From NCBI RefSeq assembly GCF_005121165.3, contig NZ_CP034413.3:992001-1056000 (forward strand): a stretch of DNA of 64,000 nt. Direction: 5' to 3'. The position numbers and the translations under genes were made by a program. The notes under the pieces are model-generated. The model did not search any database and was not told the DNA's origin. It saw nothing but the letters and a program-made list of their open reading frames with translations. Shown here one piece after another: positions 1 through 8,599 of this stretch (its first letter is position 1; each line of letters starts with the position of its first letter). The stretch comes from Dysosmobacter welbionis (GTDB taxonomy: Bacteria; Bacillota; Clostridia; Oscillospirales; Oscillospiraceae).

Positions 1-298
1 TTCCCCTTATATGTAACAATCATACCGGCTTCCTAGCGTTCAGAATGTTTTCTGCTGTCTGCTGTGGTGTTTGGTTGGAATTGTCCAACCAAAAGCCGAT
101 CCGTGGTGTTGTCTGCATTTTACTAAATACAAATTCAATGTATACAGAAAGATATAAGGAGTGGGAGGGATTCCGCCGTAGTTGGCATTGTAGGAAAATC
201 CAAAAGTTTAGATTTTCCCACAATGCTTATCTTTTGGTCTTTGGTTCGGAATAGTGTAGTGCTGGCGGTCTATCTCTTGTTTTCGGTTGCTTGCTTCC
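1..298 (-). other. Unassigned sequence left of truncated Maff2; possible kinase C-terminal remnant
   Basis: This stretch replaces the expected continuation of the Maff2 gene. The only protein-like signal is on the minus strand, ending with a stop at 20: about 32 residues containing RIGFWLDNSNQTPQQTAENI. This resembles the C-terminal end of small P-loop kinases or AAA phosphotransferases (W-x-D-N/T-S-x-Q-T/S-P-E-x-T). No start, ribosome site or N-terminal domain is present, so it could only be a gene remnant. The resemblance is from memory and weak. Nothing else is visible here. Confidence 0.25.
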
Positions 299-439
299 TT
301 ACCGTACATGAGCATTGGCGCCGGGATTGTCATTACCATAACCTTCCAGCAGATTGATCGCACCCCAAATGCCGAGGCCAGCGCCCAGCGCCACAACGAG
401 GGTCTGAAGAACACCAACAGCAGAATTAAAGAAAGCCAT
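299..439 (-). CDS. Maff2 family mobile element protein, truncated
   Basis: The 46-residue product begins MAFFNSAVGVLQTLVVALGA and runs through LLEGYGNDNPGANAHVR. Maff2 proteins are small membrane subunits encoded directly after the coupling protein in Tn1549/CTn conjugation modules, probably part of the mating channel. Family members usually continue for another 20-25 residues after NDNPGA with a second hydrophobic segment; here the frame stops at once, so the second segment is missing. A good ribosome site (CGGAGG) lies 9 bases before the ATG. It sits about 95 bases downstream of the VirD4 stop, the usual neighbour. The loss of the C-terminus coincides with unrelated sequence to its left, pointing to a rearrangement or insertion. 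Confidence 0.7.
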   Translation of the reverse strand: MAFFNSAVGVLQTLVVALGAGLGIWGAINLLEGYGNDNPGANAHVR

Positions 440-534
440 AAATAGTACCTCCGAAAAATATGTTTTTTAGATTTTGGAGGGTACATTTCTCCCACGAAGT
501 TTCATCGAGTCGTTGTCAAATTAGACTGCCGCCG

Positions 535-846
535 TCAGGCGACAGGTTCACCGGAAAGGTCTGCCTGATACACCTCAACTGCATCATCCGGCTTGAGCTT
601 GAGGCGATGGGACAGAAAACGCTCTATGTCAAAGGCGTATTTCTTGTCATAATCCGCTGTGTAGCGGTAGAGGGGATGCTTTGTGAGATCATATTTGTTG
701 GACAGAAACGGGCGGACGCCGCGAAGCTGCAAGATGCACTTGCCGCCATCCAGCACGGCAAGCTCATCCACGCTCATCAGCTCCTTGCCCAATTTCTGAT
801 AGTTCAGCGAATGGGAAACCTCGCGGCCACGGCTCTCGCCGGTGTT
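535..846 (-). CDS. VirD4-like coupling protein (CD1115 family), 3' exon
   Basis: This is the C-terminal 103 codons of the ICE A coupling protein, separated from the rest by the group II intron at 847-3343. The exon reads NTGESRGREVSHSLNYQ followed by KLGKELMSVDELAVLDGGKC and a conserved tail with FLSNKYDLTKHP and ADYDKKYAFDIERFLSHRL. Joining base 3344 to base 846 keeps the frame and gives GKETIDT-NTGESRG, as expected for this family. There is no start codon or ribosome site of its own, so it should be made only after splicing. The predicted spliced protein is 582 residues, normal for the family. Confidence 0.85.
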   Translation of the reverse strand, partial: NTGESRGREVSHSLNYQKLGKELMSVDELAVLDGGKCILQLRGVRPFLSNKYDLTKHPLYRYTADYDKKYAFDIERFLSHRLKLKPDDAVEVYQADLSGEPVA

Positions 847-3343
847 ATAGTGGAGTAGGGAGGCACCGCCTTGCCATATTACTATGGTAGGTTCGCACCA
901 CCCTCTCCGGGAACCGGACTTACATCTCTCAATGTATCCGGCTCTGTTATCGTTCGGTCAGCAGTTACTCACTGGTTGTGGATTGCAACATGGCATTTTT
1001 TGCACACAACCAGCGTTTTACGCCGTTTTGCAATCATTGCAACCTCCCATGCCTGCTTGCCCTTAAGGTTTTTGAGCTTGTTGACATGGTGAACTTCGTA
1101 ACAATCGCTCTCGGTCGTACCGCATAGCTCACAGACCTTTGCTTTCAATCTCTGCTCCAAGGCTGTTCGGGAATATCCGTACTCCACCGCAGCATTGCAT
1201 ACGATGTCCGTCGGATTGGCCTTATCCTTGCAATCGGAGTATTTTGCAAAATAGCATCGTTTTTGCCCCGTTTTGGTTTCGTAGGGGATTCCCCATTCTC
1301 CGTAGTGGTCTTTGAATTTCTCAACCACCTTGGCTATGGTGCATTTATGCTTACTTGCGAGGGTTTTGAGGCAACTGTATTCCATGAGATAGGAAAAGTA
1401 GCACAGTTTATAAAAATTGCTGGCAATTCCATAGTAGTTGCAGATTCCCCGCAGTTCCGCATTGTAGGCAGAAACGATTTCCAAATCTGTGAGTCGCAAA
1501 AGAGATTTACGGCGGACAGGCATGAGTTTCCCATCCGGTTTCTGTATCGCAATTTCCTTGGCGAAAATGAAGCTGTGAATCTTATCATCGAATGGGATAG
1601 ACAGTTCACAGGAATTGTTGAGGGTGCGTTTTGTCTTTTTGCCTGGCCCACCATGCTTGATAATGCTGCTTCTGCGAACACGAACATCATACCCCAAAAA
1701 TCTTGCCCTTTCGCTGCTATGAGTGATGAGTGTTTTTTCTTCGCTGAGTTCCATCTTTAAGGTTTCACGGATAAACTCAGAAAGTTTACTCTTTATCCAC
1801 TGGCAGTCCTCTTGACTTCCTTTCACACCGAGAATAAAGTCATCCGCATAGCGGATATACTTGATGCACTTTTTTGTCTGAGCTGTACAGGGCATTTTCA
1901 GCATGAGCTTCCGCTTTTCGTTGTATTCGGAAAGCAGTTGTTCTCTTTCTGCCCCGGTGCGTCTGCCGATGTGATAGGAAAGTTTCTGGAGGTCATTGCT
2001 TAGGAGGCGATATTCTGTCCTGACAGGTTCTTGCCCATGGGTATCAAATTCGCTTTTCAGCTTCATTACAAATTTGTCCAGCTCATGCAGATAGATGTTA
2101 GCAAGGAGCGGAGAAATGATACCGCCCTGTGGAGTACCACTGTAGGTTTTGTGATATTTCCAATCCTCCAAATATCCAGCCTTTAGAAATTTGTAAATCA
2201 GCTTTATCAACCGGGCATCCTTGATTTTACTATGAATCAAGCCTACAAGAACGCTGTGGTCGATATTGTCAAAGCACCCTTTGATGTCACCCTCCACGAA
2301 CCAACGCATACCATTGAACTCCATTTTTAAGGATTTCAGTGCGGTATGGCAGCTCCTTTTGGGTCTGAATCCATGAGAAACTGGCAAGAAAACAGGCTCA
2401 TACACCGCTTCGAGAACCATCCGCAGAACTTCCTGTACCAGCTTATCTGTGAATGTCGGGATTCCCAGAGGTCGCTTTTTCTTGGGATTGTTCTTCTTCT
2501 GGATATAGGTTCTTCTGGCGGGTGTGGGCTGGTAGGTTTCATCAGCGAGCCTTTGGATGATATTTGCGATTTTGGCTTCGCTGAATCCATCTGCCGTGTC
2601 ATCGTTTGCACCCTTAGTTGCGGCACCACTGTTGGCATACAGATTTTTATATGCCAGAAAATACAGGTCTGGCCTCAGCATATAGCGATGCAGTCTGGTA
2701 AAAATTTCATCTTTATTTGCGAGTGAGTTTCTACTGATTCTTGCTAAAATTTCGGTTGTTGGTTGCATTTTGAGGTTTTCCTCCCTAATCAACTTTTCTT
2801 TTAGTACACAATAACTACGCCCCTTCGCCATGTGAGGGTCATTACCCCTCTCGGACTACTACGGGCGTTCCGTGCCCATGCAGGATTTTCAGGCTCTACA
2901 GCCATAGCCGAATTTTCACCTCCTTCGGTTGGCGTTCCTGTTTAGGGCATCCCCAGTTAGCGTTGAGCATAGGCAAATGTGGATTGTCGGTCTCCGCTTT
3001 CGTTTCCTTGCCATAGGTTCTCCTACAGATTGCACACCGTTTTTGATAACCGATTGATTGACACCTATAACCAATCGCCAGTGTGCCAGAGGTTACAGAT
3101 ACTTTCCTCCGCCTGACCGATAACAGAAATTAGAAACTTGCGTTCAGTAAACCCAACTTAAGCCTCATATCCACTTAACATTGCAGTTCAGTCGCACCAA
3201 GTTATCTTTAGGTGACTTACTGCTTTCCTGCCGTGCTGTGTTCCCGTTTCAGCTTTCGCCTTTCGGTTAGGCAGGTTGTTTCCCGTGTTATCTTACGGGG
3301 TAGTGCCTTACACTACTTTGCTCAACGCCCTATCTGGGCGCAC
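847..3343 (-). mobile_element. Group II intron with maturase, inserted in virD4
   Basis: On the minus strand the intron begins GTGCGCCCAGATAGGGCG at 3343, the usual bacterial group II 5' end, and ends in AT at 847. The 3' part shows a domain V hairpin of about 34 nt (around 912-945, arms GAGCCGGATAC and GTAAGTCCGGTTC) followed by a domain VI arm. The 575 bases upstream of the maturase start are ribozyme domains I-IV and hold no other gene. Length is about 2.5 kb. Both boundaries were placed from the intron consensus and from restoration of the VirD4 reading frame, and the two criteria agree. Confidence 0.88.
969..2768 (-). CDS. Group II intron-encoded reverse transcriptase/maturase
   Basis: A 599-residue multifunctional protein that helps its intron splice and copies it into new DNA sites. 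The reverse transcriptase domain has the usual blocks: KKRPLGIPTFTDKLVQE near 98-114, GFRPKRSCHTAL near 133, DIKGCFDNIDH, GTPQGGIISPLLAN near 211, and the catalytic YADD at 307-310. A maturase (domain X) region follows. The last 60 residues form an HNH endonuclease with CELCGTT, EVHHVNKLKNLKG and CKKCH. I chose the ATG at 2768 because GGGAGG lies about 9 bases upstream; an in-frame ATG 21 codons earlier lacks a ribosome site. It lies entirely inside the intron. Confidence 0.95.
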   Translation of the reverse strand: MQPTTEILARISRNSLANKDEIFTRLHRYMLRPDLYFLAYKNLYANSGAATKGANDDTADGFSEAKIANIIQRLADETYQPTPARRTYIQKKNNPKKKRPLGIPTFTDKLVQEVLRMVLEAVYEPVFLPVSHGFRPKRSCHTALKSLKMEFNGMRWFVEGDIKGCFDNIDHSVLVGLIHSKIKDARLIKLIYKFLKAGYLEDWKYHKTYSGTPQGGIISPLLANIYLHELDKFVMKLKSEFDTHGQEPVRTEYRLLSNDLQKLSYHIGRRTGAEREQLLSEYNEKRKLMLKMPCTAQTKKCIKYIRYADDFILGVKGSQEDCQWIKSKLSEFIRETLKMELSEEKTLITHSSERARFLGYDVRVRRSSIIKHGGPGKKTKRTLNNSCELSIPFDDKIHSFIFAKEIAIQKPDGKLMPVRRKSLLRLTDLEIVSAYNAELRGICNYYGIASNFYKLCYFSYLMEYSCLKTLASKHKCTIAKVVEKFKDHYGEWGIPYETKTGQKRCYFAKYSDCKDKANPTDIVCNAAVEYGYSRTALEQRLKAKVCELCGTTESDCYEVHHVNKLKNLKGKQAWEVAMIAKRRKTLVVCKKCHVAIHNQ

Positions 3344-4780
3344 AGTATCAATGGTTTCCTTGCCCAGCAGCTTGGACACATACTCATGGGTGGATTGCTC
3401 GTTGCCGCCCATATACAGAAATTCATCGCAATTTCCCACAAGGCTCTCCCACTGCTTTTCAAAAAGAGCCTTGAGCTGGGCGAGGTTCTGGATAATGATG
3501 CTCACGGAGATTTCACGGCTCCGCATGGTGGCAAGCAGTTTGTCAAACTCATCAGGCAGTGCGACATTGGCGAACTCGTCCATGACGAAATGCACATGGA
3601 CGGGCAGCCTGCCGCCGTGTACCACATCCGCCTGATAGTAGAGCTGTTGGAACAGTTGGGTGTAGAGTAGGCCGACAATGAAGTTAAAACTGGAGTCATT
3701 GTCGGGGATCACGGCAAAGATGGCCGTCTTTTTTTCACCTAAGCTCCACAATTCCATCTCGTCCGTCTGCGTCATGCCGGCCAGCGATTCCAGATTGAAC
3801 TTCTCCAGCCGGGACACCAGCGTGATCTGGATGGACTTCAGGGTCTTGCCGCTGCCGGAGCGGTAATTGCGGTAATATTTCAGGGCGATATGCTCCGGGT
3901 CCCGCATTTCCAGGCGGTCAAAGAGTTCATCCAACGGGGATTGGTAGGTGTCATCATCCTCCCGGACCTCGCCAGCCCGGATCATTTCCATGACCATGGA
4001 GAAGTTCCGTTCTTCGGGCGGAGCTTCGTAGTGGAGATAGAACACCAGCGCCAGCAAGAGCATCTGCGCTGCCTGATCCCAGAAGGGGTCCTGTGACTGT
4101 GCGCCTTTGGGCGTGGTGTTCTTGAACAGGTTGGTCACAAGCCGCTGAATGTCGTTGTCGTTGCGGAGATAGGCAAAAGGGTTGTAGCAGTGGCTTTTCT
4201 CCATATTGATTAGGTCAAGCACCTTGATGTCGTAGCCGTTTGCTTCAAGCAGTCCCCCGGTGTCGCGCAAGATTTCACCTTTGCAGTCCAGTATGATAAG
4301 GCTGGTATTGGCGTTCATAATGTTGGGCTTGGCGTAGAACCTGGTCTTGCCCGCGCCGCTGCCGCCCACCACCAGGACATTCAGATTGCGCCGGTGTCTG
4401 CGGCCATCCAGTCCAATGGCGACATTCTGTGTGAGGATTTTGTTCGCGGTCAGCTCCTTATCCGCATATTTCCTGTTGATCGCTCTGGGGTCGCCCCACT
4501 TGGCGCTGCCGTGTTCCTCCCGCCTGCGGTAGTTGCGGTCGGTGGAGAGGTAGACGCCAATCCCCAGCCCATAGCACAACAAAAAAATGAGGACAGTTTT
4601 CAAGCTGTCCTCACACCATACAATGTGAAACGGATGGTCCAGCGCGGCCCCGCCGTACCGCACCAGCCAGACCAGTCCGCCGCCCATATAGGGGGCCAGC
4701 AGCAGGGCCAGCCAGACCACAGGAATGACGCCGCAGGCGTAGAGGGTCAGGTAGGCTTTGGAGAACTTATCTTGCCTCAC
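3344..4780 (-). CDS. VirD4-like coupling protein (CD1115 family), 5' exon
   Basis: Codons 1-479 of the ICE A type IV coupling protein, the inner-membrane ATPase that brings the relaxase-DNA complex to the mating channel. Two membrane segments lie near residues 10-32 and 60-78. Walker A is GGSGAGKT at 139-146. Further family motifs are LIILDCKGEILRDTG, YNPFAYLRNDNDIQRL, FVMDEFANVALPDEFDKLLA and GNCDEFLYMGGNEQSTHEY. The start is GTG with GGAGGG 8 bases upstream. The unspliced message would run into the intron and stop after 11 foreign codons, losing the C-terminal helicase-like part. A related coupling-protein gene in ICE B is interrupted by a different element. Confidence 0.92.
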
Positions 4781-4958
4781 GGTCAGCCCTCCGTTTCTCC
4801 CGTTTCGTGGGCGCGTCTATGATTTTGAGAATGAGATCGTCCACATCTTCGGTGGGTTTGCCGTCCCGGATGGCATCGTTGCGGAAGTCAGTCAGGCCCC
4901 GCACCATAAGCCGCTGTTCGTAGTCATTCAGCGTGACCACACGCTTCTCATCACGCAT
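4767..4958 (-). CDS. Small conserved hypothetical protein upstream of virD4
   Basis: A 63-residue, highly charged protein (MRDEKRVVTLNDYEQRLMVR at the start) with no membrane segment. It overlaps the start of virD4 by 14 bases, so the two are probably translationally coupled. Small proteins of this type recur just before the coupling protein in related ICEs, but I know no assigned function. The position suggests a role in the coupling-protein/relaxosome step; that is inference only. Confidence 0.7.
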   Translation of the reverse strand: MRDEKRVVTLNDYEQRLMVRGLTDFRNDAIRDGKPTEDVDDLILKIIDAPTKREKRRADREAR

Positions 4959-4970
4959 AGAGCGCCCTCC

Positions 4971-5861
4971 TTATCTCGCCTCGTCATCTCGGTTCTTCTG
5001 CGCCTTTTCCTGGGCGGCAAAGAGTCGGTTCATATCGGCGGAGATACTCCCGGCCACATCCCGTATGACACCCGCCTCAGCCCGGAGCGCCCTGGCGTCC
5101 ATCCCGGCATAGCTCTCCGGCAGGCGTTCAAAGGAAAAGCCCTCTACCGATACGCCATTTCTTTTGCACAGCATATAAGACACGCTGTACGCCGTAAAAT
5201 CGGGGCTTTCACAGGTAATCCCATCACGGTCCATGTGGGCGCGGGCAAGCTCCTGGGCCAGCCCCCGGAAGATGGTAGGGGCGTCCAACCCCTGGCGGAC
5301 ATAGACGGTATGCTCCTGGGGATGATAGGCCACATTGACGCCCTCCGGCAGTTCGTTGGAGATAGCAAACCGGCAGGGGGCATCGTTCATCAGGGCCTTC
5401 AGCAGCAGGCGTTCATCCCGGACCGTGGTGGGGGCGGGGCGCTGGGCGGCCCTGGTCTGGGAAATGTCAAAGACCTTCCGCACATTGTAGGACACGCCCA
5501 CGCTGCCATCGTCCCGCTGGTACTCCTTACCCGGTTCCAGAATGGTGATAGCATCCGCTCCTCGCCGGACATACACGCCGTTGGCTTTCCAACTGTCGAA
5601 GTCGGCCAGTTTGGTGGCCTCCGGGCACTGGGCCGCGATCAGGATGGCGTTGCTCACGGAGTAGAGGTCAAACCGGGCCTGCACATCCAGGTAGGCTTGG
5701 AACAGCCCGCCCTCTCTGCCCATATCCTGCACATAGCTGTCGATCATGGCGTAGACGCCCTCGCGCTCCGCCTGCTTTCGCGCCGCCCAAACCGTCTTGT
5801 CAAAGGGCTTCTCCTCCTGCTGGGTGGGCTGGCCGGTAAACAGATCATCATAGTTCGGCAT
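4971..5861 (-). CDS. ArdC-like / zincin-like conserved ICE protein
   Basis: A 296-residue soluble protein. The middle (RFDLYSVSNAILIAAQCPEA, then FDSWKANGVYVRRGADAITI) has the pattern of the N-terminal single-strand-DNA-binding domain of ArdC-type antirestriction proteins. Further on, GLAQELARAHMDRDG sits where ArdC-like proteins carry an HExxH metalloprotease motif; here the first histidine is a glutamine, so the site looks degenerate. It lies between pcfB and virD4 in the transfer operon with 3-12 base gaps. A role in protecting or handling incoming single-stranded DNA is inferred. The family call is tentative. Confidence 0.6.
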   Translation of the reverse strand: MPNYDDLFTGQPTQQEEKPFDKTVWAARKQAEREGVYAMIDSYVQDMGREGGLFQAYLDVQARFDLYSVSNAILIAAQCPEATKLADFDSWKANGVYVRRGADAITILEPGKEYQRDDGSVGVSYNVRKVFDISQTRAAQRPAPTTVRDERLLLKALMNDAPCRFAISNELPEGVNVAYHPQEHTVYVRQGLDAPTIFRGLAQELARAHMDRDGITCESPDFTAYSVSYMLCKRNGVSVEGFSFERLPESYAGMDARALRAEAGVIRDVAGSISADMNRLFAAQEKAQKNRDDEAR

Positions 5862-5864
5862 ACA

Positions 5865-6764
5865 TTACCTCTCCTTTTGCTTTTTGATTTTCTTTTTTGG
5901 GGGTGCTTTGTGCTGGACCGGCTTCTGCCGCCCAGCGTTCTCTCTGGCTTTCTCCTCCGCCCGCTGCTTCTGCTCCGCCTTGATCTCCTTCAATGCCTGA
6001 CGGACAGAGGGACGGGGGCGCTCCAGCGGATCAGGGATACCCGGCTCGGCGGCCTCTTTGGGCTTTGAGGTAGGCTCGGACAGACGGGATTTCTCGGTCC
6101 GGCCCACGGTGGGGTTTTCGGTCCTGCCCTCCTCTCTGGCAGAGGACGCGCCCCGCGCCGCCTTCAAAAATTCATCCAGGTCCCGGTCCGGATCGTTGCG
6201 CTCCGGAACAACCGGGCCATGTTCCGGGGCCGGGGCAAGCATGGCGTCCAGAAATCCATCCATCTCCCGCTCAGTCATCGGCTCCTGGGGAGTGTCCACC
6301 CCGGCTGCCGGTTCCGCCGCAGGTGTTTCCGGGGCGTCCATCCGCCGCTCCACCCGGCTCTGTTCGATCTCCTGCTTGACCTGGGCCATATCTACGGTGG
6401 CAAGGCCGAACCGCTCAATGATGCGGTTGATCTTGCCGGCGTCCTCCGCCCTCGCCATGATGTCGGTCAGTCCATCCGTGGCGTCCCGGTCCTTCAATAC
6501 ACAGTAGAGGACGCCGTACTTTTTTGCCTCCCGGCAAAAGAGCTGAAGGTCGCTGTCCTTGACGGCAAACACCTTCAGCTCCTTGCCGCTGCGGAGCATA
6601 TTGGTCAGGCGGGCCTTGCCCGCCGTCTTTTTCTGCTCACGCAGGATGGCATAGATCAAAATGGCAAGCTGTTTGGCCCCGGAGCCGGCCAGCCTGACCG
6701 CAACCTCACCTGTTTCCAGCGACATCCTCACGACTTGCTCCGCCGCGTCGCCTGAATAACTCAT
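5865..6764 (-). CDS. PcfB / DUF3801 family relaxosome accessory protein
   Basis: A 299-residue protein beginning MSYSGDAAEQVVRMSLETGE. The first 130 residues match the DUF3801/PcfB domain (GEVAVRLAGSGAKQLAILIY near 18-37). The rest is a low-complexity charged tail rich in Pro, Glu, Arg and Lys. PcfB-type proteins help dock the relaxase to the coupling protein in enterococcal pCF10-like systems; the same role is inferred here. Its start overlaps the end of the relaxase gene by 59 bases. A clear GAAAGGAG ribosome site precedes the ATG. ICE B has a homologue at 59849-60586 in the same position. Confidence 0.85.
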   Translation of the reverse strand: MSYSGDAAEQVVRMSLETGEVAVRLAGSGAKQLAILIYAILREQKKTAGKARLTNMLRSGKELKVFAVKDSDLQLFCREAKKYGVLYCVLKDRDATDGLTDIMARAEDAGKINRIIERFGLATVDMAQVKQEIEQSRVERRMDAPETPAAEPAAGVDTPQEPMTEREMDGFLDAMLAPAPEHGPVVPERNDPDRDLDEFLKAARGASSAREEGRTENPTVGRTEKSRLSEPTSKPKEAAEPGIPDPLERPRPSVRQALKEIKAEQKQRAEEKARENAGRQKPVQHKAPPKKKIKKQKER

Positions 6765-8130
6765 CGTTTGATCGCTCCTTTCGTTCCAATTCCTTTTGCT
6801 TCACCAGCCGTCCCAGGTTCTCACGGACCTGCCCGGAACGCTGGGCGATGCCGTCACATAAGACCACATCCTTTCTCACTGCCCTGATCCTGTCGGACAG
6901 GGAACTGATATTCTGTTTCACCTCGTCAATACCTGCGAAGTCGCCCTGTCTGATGAGCCGGCGCAGGTCCTTTCGGAGTTCCTGCCGCTGGGCAGTCAGG
7001 GCGTTCGCCTCCATCAACGCCGTTTCCCGGTGGGTAGTCAATTCCTCAATCGTTCCAATGTGGTGTTTCCCCAAAAAGCGGGTTTCCGCGTCCAGACGGT
7101 CCAGCTTGGCGATGTCCTCCCGCAATAAAAAAGACACCCGCTTGACGGATGCCGGCTGCTTGACGATGATGTGGAGTTCATAGCAGTAATGGAAGTACAG
7201 CGCCCGCAGGCCGGTGACTTTCTTCTGGGGCTTTCCCCGCACCCGGTAATGCTGGGGCAGGTGATGGACAAGCTCCGGGAACGGGGGCTGCTTGTGAATG
7301 TTGCGTAGAATACGCACCCTGATCTCCTCCAGCGTGTAGCCCTCGCCCAGCTTGTGGAAGCGGAAATAGCCCCTCGCGTCCGGTGGCTTCAATGCGGGAT
7401 ATTTCAGGGGCTTTCCGTCCTTCCCGTGGGTCTTGACCTGATAGCCCATTTCGTCCAGCACCCGCAGGAAATCGCGCTCAGTAGTGGAAGCGCGGATAGC
7501 CCGGTCAATGTCGGCCCGGATAGTGCCCCGGTGGGTGGGTTTTCCATCACGCTCGGCCCGCCATTCGGCATAGTCCTTTGTCTGTCTGCCAGAGTTCTCG
7601 ATCACGGAGATGGCGTATTCCCGGCACAGACGGTCCGATGCCTCCCGCATCCGGGCGTAGTCGGCGGGGGAGTTGTAGAACTTTTTTCCATCAACCCAGG
7701 ACACGGAGTTGATGACAAAGTGGTTGTGATAGTGGCCGGTATTGCAGTGGGTCGCCACTACAACTTCAAAACGCCCGCCCCACAGCTCCTCCGCCAACCT
7801 GACGCCGATTTCATGGGCTGTCTCCGCCGTGACCTCATCCGCTTTGAAGGACTGATACCCGTGGTAGCACACCCGGCCACCCGGCTTGCCCCACAGCCGC
7901 TTCGTTTCCATGAACTGTGCGGCAGCGGTGTCCTCCCGGCAGTTCAAGCAGGACACATAGGACCGGCGCTCCGTTTTCATCTCGTCGGCGGCATACTCCA
8001 CCACATCCTCAACGGCATGGAGGGACGCCAGCTCCGGCAAGCCGGCCTCAGTGGTCTTTTCCGGGTTCCGAACGTAGTCGATTACCTTGTCCACGCGCCT
8101 ATGAATGGGCCAGATGGAGGTCACCGCCAT
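6706..8130 (-). CDS. Relaxase / mobilization nuclease, MOBP type
   Basis: The 474-residue relaxase of ICE A, which should nick the transfer origin and pilot the single strand. Tyr19 (DKVIDYVRNPEKT) is the likely catalytic tyrosine. The metal-binding histidine cluster is THCNTGHYHNHFVINSV, with His128, His133, His135 and His137. The second half is helical and charged (LRKDLRRLIRQGDFAGIDEV). It follows mobC by one base and overlaps pcfB, typical of a relaxosome operon. The gene is intact. ICE B carries a diverged relative at 60567-61973 with the same Tyr19 position. Confidence 0.92.
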   Translation of the reverse strand: MAVTSIWPIHRRVDKVIDYVRNPEKTTEAGLPELASLHAVEDVVEYAADEMKTERRSYVSCLNCREDTAAAQFMETKRLWGKPGGRVCYHGYQSFKADEVTAETAHEIGVRLAEELWGGRFEVVVATHCNTGHYHNHFVINSVSWVDGKKFYNSPADYARMREASDRLCREYAISVIENSGRQTKDYAEWRAERDGKPTHRGTIRADIDRAIRASTTERDFLRVLDEMGYQVKTHGKDGKPLKYPALKPPDARGYFRFHKLGEGYTLEEIRVRILRNIHKQPPFPELVHHLPQHYRVRGKPQKKVTGLRALYFHYCYELHIIVKQPASVKRVSFLLREDIAKLDRLDAETRFLGKHHIGTIEELTTHRETALMEANALTAQRQELRKDLRRLIRQGDFAGIDEVKQNISSLSDRIRAVRKDVVLCDGIAQRSGQVRENLGRLVKQKELERKERSNDELFRRRGGASREDVAGNR

Positions 8131-8131
8131 G

Positions 8132-8452
8132 TCAGTCGGAAGGCACGGTATAGGTGTCTGCGATCAGCTTCTCCACGGCCCGGTTATCCTCCAGTGCCTT
8201 GCGGAGCTGGGGCACATCCAGCAGTCCGAGGGCGTTGGCCCGCTTCATGACCTGATTCAGGTTATTCCCCACGCGCCGCACCTCCTGGATCAGCACAGGT
8301 ACATCGGCGGGCGGGGCCTCCTTCACCTCCGTGCCGTTCAGGACGCGGCGGCAGTAACCCTCGCGGGACAGGCCGGACTTGCGGGCCTTCTTGGTAAGGG
8401 CATCCAGTTCCGTTTTGGTAAAACGGACCTTCATTTCAAGTGTTCTTTTCAA
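8132..8452 (-). CDS. mobC: MobC-like relaxosome protein
   Basis: A small basic protein of about 106 residues that in this family binds next to the nick site and helps the relaxase. Diagnostic stretches are MKVRFTKTELDALTKKARKS and EVRRVGNNLNQVMKRANALG, the second being the conserved bacterial mobilisation (MobC) motif. The start is uncertain: the TTG at 8452 has AAAGGA 8 bases upstream, whereas the ATG at 8461 overlaps its own ribosome site. The relaxase start follows one base after the stop. Confidence 0.85.
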   Translation of the reverse strand: MKRTLEMKVRFTKTELDALTKKARKSGLSREGYCRRVLNGTEVKEAPPADVPVLIQEVRRVGNNLNQVMKRANALGLLDVPQLRKALEDNRAVEKLIADTYTVPSD

Positions 8453-8482
8453 AACGATCATCCTTTCTCAATGCAGGGTCAT

Positions 8483-8527
8483 AGGGGCGGCAAGCCCCTG
8501 TCAAGCGGAATTGTGGCCCCACAATTC
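8483..8527. other. Candidate transfer-origin region of ICE A (two hairpins)
   Basis: Upstream of mobC two perfect inverted repeats lie close together: AGGGGC/GCCCCT at 8483-8499 and GAATTGTGG/CCACAATTC at 8508-8527, followed by TTGCTTGCTAAGACAATG. Origins of transfer of MOBP elements are commonly found here, but I cannot match a known nic site, so this is positional inference. Confidence 0.3.
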
Positions 8528-8599
8528 GTTGCTTGCTAAGACAATGCCTCCATCCTCCGCGCCTGCGGCGCGTGAGAGCGTGCGGGCTTGGCCTCTTTG

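Noticed and set aside
460-858. 132-codon plus-strand frame over the virD4 3' exon
   Set aside because: Antisense to a conserved exon and crosses the intron boundary; no ribosome site.
1263-1760. Plus-strand frame inside the first maturase gene
   Set aside because: Antisense of a conserved reverse transcriptase; no independent support.
4758-6068. 436-codon open frame on the plus strand opposite the ArdC-like and PcfB genes
   Set aside because: It is antisense to conserved genes, has no ribosome site or recognisable domain, and is Leu/Gly/Arg-rich as expected from reverse reading of GC-rich genes.
6706-8130. A difference in relaxases as evidence that one ICE is non-functional
   Set aside because: Both relaxases keep the Tyr and His residues; divergence alone does not show loss.
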